Source: Pilimelia anulata (lineage in GTDB: Bacteria > Actinomycetota > Actinomycetes > Mycobacteriales > Micromonosporaceae). From it: a DNA stretch of 64,000 nt. The stretch spans positions 1 through 64,000 of the forward strand of contig NZ_BMQB01000009.1 in NCBI RefSeq assembly GCF_014647895.1, in the 5' to 3' direction. Made by a program: the position numbers and the translations under genes. Below, piece after piece: positions 59,173 through 64,000 of this stretch (within the stretch, counting starts at the first letter, position 1; each line of letters opens with the position of its first letter). The notes under the pieces were generated by a model. That model worked only from the letters and a program-made list of their open reading frames with translations. It was not told the DNA's origin and searched no databases.

Positions 59173-60218
59173 CGCTGTCCTTCCACGTGCAGGTCCGGCG
59201 GGTTGTCGAGCGGGGCGAAGCAGGCGTCCACCAGCGCGTCGGGTACGGCGTCGAGCGTGGCGGGTTGCCAGCGGGGGTTGCGGTCCTTGTCGATGATCTG
59301 TGCGCGGATGCCCTCGGCCAGGTCCGGCAGGCGGAGCAGGGCGGCCGACAGGCGGTACTCGATCGCCAGGGCCGCCGGCAGGTCCGGCAGGGCGGCGGCG
59401 CCGCGGATCGAGCGCAGGGCGACGGCGAGCGAGGTCGGGGACTTGGTGGCGATCTCCTTCGCCGCCGCCTGCGCGACCGGCGCCGGGTGGGCGGCGAGCC
59501 GGTCGACAATCGCGGGCACGGTGTCGGCGGCGTAGCAGGTGTCGATCCAGTCCCGGGCGGCGGCCAGCTCGCCGGGTGGCGGCGGGGCGGCCAGCGAGGC
59601 GACCGCGCCGGCGGCGTCCCGGCGGGCCAGGGCCAGCATCAGGTACCGGAGCCGGTCGGCCGGCAGGTAGTGGTCGGCCAGGCCGGCGGCGATCGCGTCG
59701 CCGGCGCCGACGGGCGCGCCGGTCAGGGCCAGGTGGGTGCCGATCCGGCCCGGCGCCCGGGCGAGCAGCCGGGAGCCGCCCACGTCGGGGTGGAAGCCGA
59801 TGCCGACCTCCGGCATCGCCAGCCGGGAGCGCTCGGTGACGACGCGCAGGCGGGCGTGGCCGGCGATGCCGATGCCGCCGCCCATCACCAGGCCGTCCAT
59901 CCAGGCCACGACGGGCTTCGGGTACGCGGCGATGGTCGCGTTGAGGCGGTACTCGTCGGCCCAGAAGTCCAGCGAGCCGGTGCCGCCGCCGACGGCGTCG
60001 GCGTGGATGGCACGGATGTCGCCGCCGGCGCACAGGCCGCGGTCGCCGGCGCCGGTGATGAGGACCGTGTGGACGCGGTCCGAGGCCGCCCACAGGGCGA
60101 GGGTGCGGCGGATGATCGCGACCATCTCGGCGGTCAGGGCGTTGATCGCGCGCGGGCGGTTCAGGGTGAGGTGGCCGAGGTGGCCGGTGAGCCGGGCGAT
60201 GACCGGCGGGGCGCTCAC
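59169..60218 (-). CDS. 3-hydroxyisobutyryl-CoA hydrolase (crotonase family)
   Basis: 349 residues, longer than a hydratase, with the family features GDRGLCAGGDIRAIHADAVG, WADEYRLNATIAAYPKPVVA, DGLVMGGGIGIAGHARLRVV and EVGIGFHPDVGGSRLLARAP. The C-terminal extension ends FAPLDNPPDLHVEGQR. It releases free 3-hydroxyisobutyrate from CoA for MmsB. GTG start overlaps the acyl-CoA dehydrogenase stop (GTGA). Confidence 0.92.
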   Translation of the reverse strand: MSAPPVIARLTGHLGHLTLNRPRAINALTAEMVAIIRRTLALWAASDRVHTVLITGAGDRGLCAGGDIRAIHADAVGGGTGSLDFWADEYRLNATIAAYPKPVVAWMDGLVMGGGIGIAGHARLRVVTERSRLAMPEVGIGFHPDVGGSRLLARAPGRIGTHLALTGAPVGAGDAIAAGLADHYLPADRLRYLMLALARRDAAGAVASLAAPPPPGELAAARDWIDTCYAADTVPAIVDRLAAHPAPVAQAAAKEIATKSPTSLAVALRSIRGAAALPDLPAALAIEYRLSAALLRLPDLAEGIRAQIIDKDRNPRWQPATLDAVPDALVDACFAPLDNPPDLHVEGQR

Positions 60219-61360
60219 GCGGCGGTCCGGTCGGCGAGCAGGTCGCGGGCGATGATCACCCGCATGATCTCGTTGGTGCCCTCCAGGATGCGGTGTACCC
60301 GCAGGTCCCGGACGATCTTCTCGATGCCGGTCTCGGTGAGGTAGCCGTAGCCGCCGTGCAGTTGCAGGGCGGCGTCGGCGACCTCGAAGCCGGTGTCGGT
60401 GGCCAGCCGCTTGGCCATCGCGCAGGCGGCGGTGGCGTGCGGGTCGCCGCGGTCCAGGGCGTCGGCGGCGCGGTGCAGCAGCAGCCGGGCGGCCTCGAGC
60501 TGGGTGTGCGCGTCGGCGACCCGGAAGCGCAGCGCTTGGGCGTCGGTCAGCGGGGCGCCGAAGGCGTGCCGGTCGCGCAGGTACGCGACCGCGCGGTCCA
60601 GCGCGGCCCGGCCGCCGCCGAGCGAGCAGGCGCCGATGTTGAGCCGGCCGCCGTCGAGGGCGGCCATCGCGATGGCGAAGCCGCCGCCCTCGGCGCCGAG
60701 CAGCGCGTCGGCGGGCAGGCGGGCGCCGTCCAGGACGACCTGGCGGGTGGGCTGGGCGTTCCAGCCCATCTTGGCCTCGTTCGGGCCGCAGGACAGGCCG
60801 GGGTTGTCGGCGTCGACCAGGAACGCGGAGATGCCGCGCGGGCCGGGGCCGCCGGTGCGGGCGAAGACGATGTACAGGCCGGCGGCGCCCGCGCCGGAGA
60901 TGAACTGCTTGACGCCGTCCAGGATCCAGCCGGCGCCGTCGCGGCGGGCCCGGCTGGTGATCGCGCCGGCGTCGCTGCCGGCACCGGGCTCGGTGAGGCA
61001 GTACGCGCCGAGGGTGTCCATCGTGCACAGGTCCGGCAGGCGGGCCGCCCGCTGGGCGGGGGTGCCGTGCCGGTCGACCATCAGCGCGACCATGTTGTGG
61101 ATCGAGGTGTACGCCGACAGCGACGGGCAGCCGGTGGCCAGCGCCTCGAAGATCACCGCGCCGTCGCGGCGGCCCAGCCCGCTGCCGCCGTACTCCTCGG
61201 CGACATACACGCCGCCGAGGCCGAGGGCGGCGGCCTTGCGCAGTACGTCGACCGGGAAGTGCTTGCGCTGGTCCCAGTCGACCGCGTGCGGGGCGAGGTG
61301 GGTGGCGGCGAAGTCCGCGACGGTGTCGCGCAGGGCCGCCTGCTCGTCGGTCAGCTCCAT
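60215..61360 (-). CDS. acyl-CoA dehydrogenase, probable isobutyryl-CoA dehydrogenase
   Basis: 381 residues. MELTDEQAALRDTVADFAAT, YCLTEPGAGSDAGAITSRAR, GGRLNIGACSLGGGRAALDR and YGYLTETGIEKIVRDLRVHR with catalytic Glu in RILEGTNEIMR. FAD enzyme. The placement between mmsA and the hydroxyisobutyryl-CoA hydrolase points to the valine pathway (isobutyryl-CoA to methacrylyl-CoA). 7 bases after mmsA. Confidence 0.92.
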   Translation of the reverse strand: MELTDEQAALRDTVADFAATHLAPHAVDWDQRKHFPVDVLRKAAALGLGGVYVAEEYGGSGLGRRDGAVIFEALATGCPSLSAYTSIHNMVALMVDRHGTPAQRAARLPDLCTMDTLGAYCLTEPGAGSDAGAITSRARRDGAGWILDGVKQFISGAGAAGLYIVFARTGGPGPRGISAFLVDADNPGLSCGPNEAKMGWNAQPTRQVVLDGARLPADALLGAEGGGFAIAMAALDGGRLNIGACSLGGGRAALDRAVAYLRDRHAFGAPLTDAQALRFRVADAHTQLEAARLLLHRAADALDRGDPHATAACAMAKRLATDTGFEVADAALQLHGGYGYLTETGIEKIVRDLRVHRILEGTNEIMRVIIARDLLADRTAA

Positions 61361-61367
61361 CGAATCC

Positions 61368-62867
61368 TCAGCTCATCGTCGGGATCACGAAGCTGGCCCC
61401 GTCCCGGACGCCGTGCGACAGCCAGCGGGAGGTGACGGTCTTGGTCCGGGTGTAGAAGCGGATGGCGTCCGGGCCGTGCTGGTTGAGGTCGCCGAAGCCG
61501 GACGCCTTCCAGCCGCCGAACGTGTGGTACGCGATCGGGACCGGGATCGGCACGTTCACCCCGACCATGCCCACCTGCACCCGCTGGGTGAAGTCGCGGG
61601 CGGTGTCGCCGTCGCGGGTGAAGATGGCCACGCCGTTGCCGTACGGGTGCTCGTCGCACAGCTTCAGCGCCGCGGCGTAGTCGTCGGCCCGGGCCACGCA
61701 CAGGACCGGGCCGAAGATCTCCTCCCGGTACACGCTCATCCGCGGGGTGACCCGGTCGAACAGCGACGGCCCCAGGTAGTAGCCGGCCGGGTCGCCGGTG
61801 CCGGCGTGGCCGCGGCCGTCCAGGACCAGCTCGGCGCCCTCGGCGACGCCCGCGGCGATGTGGTCGACCACCCGCTGCCTCGCCGCGGCGGTGACCAGCG
61901 GCCCGAAGTCGGCGGCCGGGTCGTCCGGGGCGCCGACCCGCAGCGCGCGGGCCCGCTCGGCCAGCCGGGCCACCAGGGCGTCCGCGGTGGCCGCCCCGAC
62001 CGGTACGGCGACCGAGAGCGCCATGCACCGCTCCCCCGCCGACCCGTACGCGGCGCCGACCAGCGCCTCGACCACCTGGTCCAGGTCGGCGTCGGGCATG
62101 ACGACGGCGTGGTTCTTCGCGCCGCCGAAGCACTGGGCCCGCTTCCCGTGGGCGGCGGCGGTGGCGTACACGTGCCGGGCGACCGCGGATGAGCCGACGA
62201 AGCCGACGGCCTTCACCCGCGGGTCGGTGAGCAGCGGGTCGACCGCGGCGGCGTCGCCGTTGACCACGTTGAACACGCCGGGCGGGCCGCCCGCGGCGGC
62301 GAACAGCTCGGCCAGCCGCAGCGGCACCGACGGGTCCCGCTCGCTGGGTTTGAGCACGAACGCGTTGCCGCAGGCCAGGGCCGGCGCGGCCTTCCACAGC
62401 GGGATCATCGCCGGGAAGTTGAACGGGGTGATCCCGGCGACGACGCCGAGCGGCTGGCGCATCGAGTAGACGTCGATGCCGGTGCCGGCGGAGTCGGTGT
62501 ACTCGCCCTTGAGCAGGTGCGGGATGCCGGCGGCGAACTCGACCACCTCGCAGCCGCGCTGCAGGTCGCCGTGCGCGTCGGCGAGGGTCTTGCCGTGCTC
62601 GGCCGAGAGCAGCGCGGCCAGCTCGCCGGCCTCCCGCTGGATCAGGTCCAGCCACTTGATCAGGACCCGGGCGCGCTTCTGCGGGTTGGTGGCCGCCCAG
62701 CCGGGCTGCGCCGCGGCGGCGTCGGCGATGACGGCGTCCACCTCGCCGGCGTCGGCGAGCGCGACCTGCCGGGCGACAGCGCCGCGGCTCGGGTCGTACA
62801 CGTCGCCGTACCGGCCGGCGGTGCCGGCGACGGGCTTGCCGCCGACGAAGTGGCCGAGCTGCTCCAT
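61368..62867 (-). CDS. mmsA: CoA-acylating methylmalonate-semialdehyde dehydrogenase
   Basis: 499 residues. Converts methylmalonate semialdehyde, CoA and NAD to propionyl-CoA and CO2. Aldehyde dehydrogenase fold with GITPFNFPAMIPLWKAAPAL, GFVGSSAVARHVYATAAAHG, catalytic Cys281 in GERCMALSVAVPVG and PYGNGVAIFTRDGDTARDFT. The end IPVPIAYHTFGGWKASGFGD is characteristic of this subgroup. ATG with GAGGAG 7 bases upstream. 26 bases after the citrate synthase gene. Confidence 0.95.
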   Translation of the reverse strand: MEQLGHFVGGKPVAGTAGRYGDVYDPSRGAVARQVALADAGEVDAVIADAAAAQPGWAATNPQKRARVLIKWLDLIQREAGELAALLSAEHGKTLADAHGDLQRGCEVVEFAAGIPHLLKGEYTDSAGTGIDVYSMRQPLGVVAGITPFNFPAMIPLWKAAPALACGNAFVLKPSERDPSVPLRLAELFAAAGGPPGVFNVVNGDAAAVDPLLTDPRVKAVGFVGSSAVARHVYATAAAHGKRAQCFGGAKNHAVVMPDADLDQVVEALVGAAYGSAGERCMALSVAVPVGAATADALVARLAERARALRVGAPDDPAADFGPLVTAAARQRVVDHIAAGVAEGAELVLDGRGHAGTGDPAGYYLGPSLFDRVTPRMSVYREEIFGPVLCVARADDYAAALKLCDEHPYGNGVAIFTRDGDTARDFTQRVQVGMVGVNVPIPVPIAYHTFGGWKASGFGDLNQHGPDAIRFYTRTKTVTSRWLSHGVRDGASFVIPTMS

Positions 62868-62893
62868 GGCTGTCTCCTCGCGGGGGGGGTGGG

Positions 62894-64000
62894 TCAGGCC
62901 GGGACGGGGCGCTGCTGCGGGCCGGTGTAGGCGCCGAGCGGGCGGATCAGGACGTTGGCGTCGAGCTGCTCGATGACGTGCGCGGTCCAGCCGGTGATCC
63001 GGCTCATCACGAAGATCGGGGTGAACGCCGGGGTGTCGAAGCCCATCAGGTGGTAGGCCAGGGCGGACGGGTAGTCGAGGTTCGGGTGGATGCCCTTGCG
63101 GTCCAGCATCGCCGCCCGGAGCCGGGTGTACAGCGCGGCGAGGCGGCGCAGCCGGTCGTCGCCGTGGGCCGCGACCAGTCCGTCGAGGGCGTGCTGCATG
63201 ATCGGGACGCGGGAGTCGCCGTGCTTGTACACCCGGTGCCCGAAGCCCATGATCTTGCGCTTGTCCGCCAGGGCGCCGTCCAGCCAGGACTCGGCCCGAG
63301 CCGGGTCGTCGATCTCGGTGAGCATGTCCATCACGGCCTCGTTGGCGCCGCCGTGCAGCGGGCCCTTGAGCGCGCCGACGGCGCCGGTGACCGCGCTGTA
63401 CAGGTCGGACAGCGTCGAGGTGATCACCCGGGCGGTGAAGGTGGAGGCGTTGAAGCTGTGCTCGGCGTACAGGATCATGGTGATCTCGAACGCCCGCACG
63501 ACGTCGGCGGCCGGGACCGCGCCGAAGCACATGTGGAAGAAGTTCTCCGCGTACCCCAGGGCCGGGTCGGGCGGGATCGGGTCCTGCCCGCGGCGGCGGC
63601 GCAGGTCCAGCGCGACGACCGTCGGGAGCCTGGCGAACAGGGCCAGCGCCTTGGCGTGGTTGGCGGCCCGGTCGGCGTTCTCCTCGGTCGGGTCCTGGGC
63701 GCCCAGGTACGACACGGCGGTGCGCAGGACGTCCATCGGGTGGCAGGTGTCCGGCAGCTTGTGCAGCAGCTCCTGCCCGCTGCGGTCCAGGGCCCGCTGG
63801 GCGCGCTCGGCGGCGCGGAAGTCGGCGAGCTGCGCGGCGTCGGGCAGGTCGCCGTGCCAGAGCAGGTACGCGACCTCCTCCCAGGACCGGGTGGCCGCGA
63901 GGTCCTGGACGGCGTACCCGCCGTAGGTGAGCGAGTTGGTCTCGCTGATCACGGTGGAGATGGCGGTGGTGTCGACGACGACGCCGGCCAGGCCGCGGTG
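62894..64000 (-). CDS. citrate synthase / 2-methylcitrate synthase (5' end outside window)
   Basis: 369 codons present; the frame is open to the window edge, where HRGLAGVVVDTTAIS matches the N-terminus of type II citrate/2-methylcitrate synthases, so only a few residues are missing. Catalytic His in GPLHGGANEAV and GFGHRVYKHGDSRV; YAEHSFNASTFTARVITSTL and the end ANVLIRPLGAYTGP are family-typical. Co-directional with mmsA, whose product propionyl-CoA it could condense with oxaloacetate. Citrate versus methylcitrate preference cannot be decided from sequence. Confidence 0.93.
   Translation of the reverse strand, partial: HRGLAGVVVDTTAISTVISETNSLTYGGYAVQDLAATRSWEEVAYLLWHGDLPDAAQLADFRAAERAQRALDRSGQELLHKLPDTCHPMDVLRTAVSYLGAQDPTEENADRAANHAKALALFARLPTVVALDLRRRRGQDPIPPDPALGYAENFFHMCFGAVPAADVVRAFEITMILYAEHSFNASTFTARVITSTLSDLYSAVTGAVGALKGPLHGGANEAVMDMLTEIDDPARAESWLDGALADKRKIMGFGHRVYKHGDSRVPIMQHALDGLVAAHGDDRLRRLAALYTRLRAAMLDRKGIHPNLDYPSALAYHLMGFDTPAFTPIFVMSRITGWTAHVIEQLDANVLIRPLGAYTGPQQRPVPA

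Noticed and set aside
1..64000. tRNA, rRNA, CRISPR arrays, insertion sequences, integrases and phage genes
   Set aside because: None seen: no cloverleaf-like sequence, no regular spacer-repeat pattern, no transposase or recombinase motif. Short tRNAs could be missed by eye.

Overview
The window is very GC-rich DNA with strong third-position G/C bias, many GTG starts, 4-base ATGA/GTGA gene overlaps, and GC hairpins without U-tracts acting as terminators. That is typical of a filamentous actinobacterium. The gene families (MupA/Atu3671-type monooxygenase, Pls-type synthetase, secreted protease series, XRE and ArsR/SRPBCC pairs) suggest a Micromonosporaceae-like organism, but no 16S rRNA or other taxonomic marker is present, so this is an inference.

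Layout. (1) 1-11853, plus strand: the end of a hybrid polyketide/peptide assembly line: a carrier-protein C-terminus, a KS-AT-KR-ACP polyketide synthase whose KR looks dead, a free-standing luciferase-like monooxygenase, a C-A-T-TE peptide synthetase, and an A-T didomain whose adenylation motifs are eroded. The last four are joined by 8- or 4-base overlaps. (2) 11927-13620: a PEBP-family secreted protein and a LysR regulator. (3) 14157-21899, minus strand: a SulP transporter, DabA (DUF2309), DabB and a second NuoM/MrpD-like membrane subunit, each overlapping the next by 4 bases, preceded by a small exported protein. This reads as an inorganic-carbon uptake operon. (4) 22058-27612, minus strand: a diaminobutyrate aminotransferase overlapping a Pls-type polyamino-acid synthetase, predicted to make a poly(2,4-diaminobutyrate). 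(5) 28142-39424: a dehalogenase-like hydrolase, then an exported-enzyme block: GH18 chitinase, two subtilases, an M23 peptidase, two trypsin-like proteases, an Xaa-Pro dipeptidyl-peptidase and a small secreted protein.

(6) 39550-43646: an SRPBCC protein, an alpha/beta hydrolase and a prepilin-like gene overlapping a gene that joins a pilin-like N-terminus to ricin-type lectin sequence. (7) 43738-46353: a cobalamin riboswitch in front of metE. (8) 46421-51619: a disturbed stretch with three frame-broken genes, a UTRA-only GntR remnant, an XRE regulator and a chain of very small membrane or secreted protein genes. (9) 51647-56715: an ArsR/SRPBCC pair under a large palindromic operator, then YdeI-like, DinB-like, multi-pass membrane and CopC-CopD proteins. 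(10) 56951-64000, minus strand: a valine/isobutyrate degradation operon (mmsA, acyl-CoA dehydrogenase, HIBYL-CoA hydrolase, mmsB, enoyl-CoA hydratase) behind a partial citrate/2-methylcitrate synthase.

How the parts fit: regions 1 and 4 are two separate specialised-metabolite systems, one a thioesterase-released PK/NRP product and one a cationic homopolymer. The dab-type operon between them supplies bicarbonate, which could feed carboxylases (malonyl-CoA) but is more safely read as a general CO2-concentrating function. The chitinase/protease block is a nutrient-scavenging secretome. The valine pathway ends in propionyl-CoA, which the adjacent methylcitrate synthase-like enzyme could consume. 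All functional statements come from reading motifs by eye; no database search was run.
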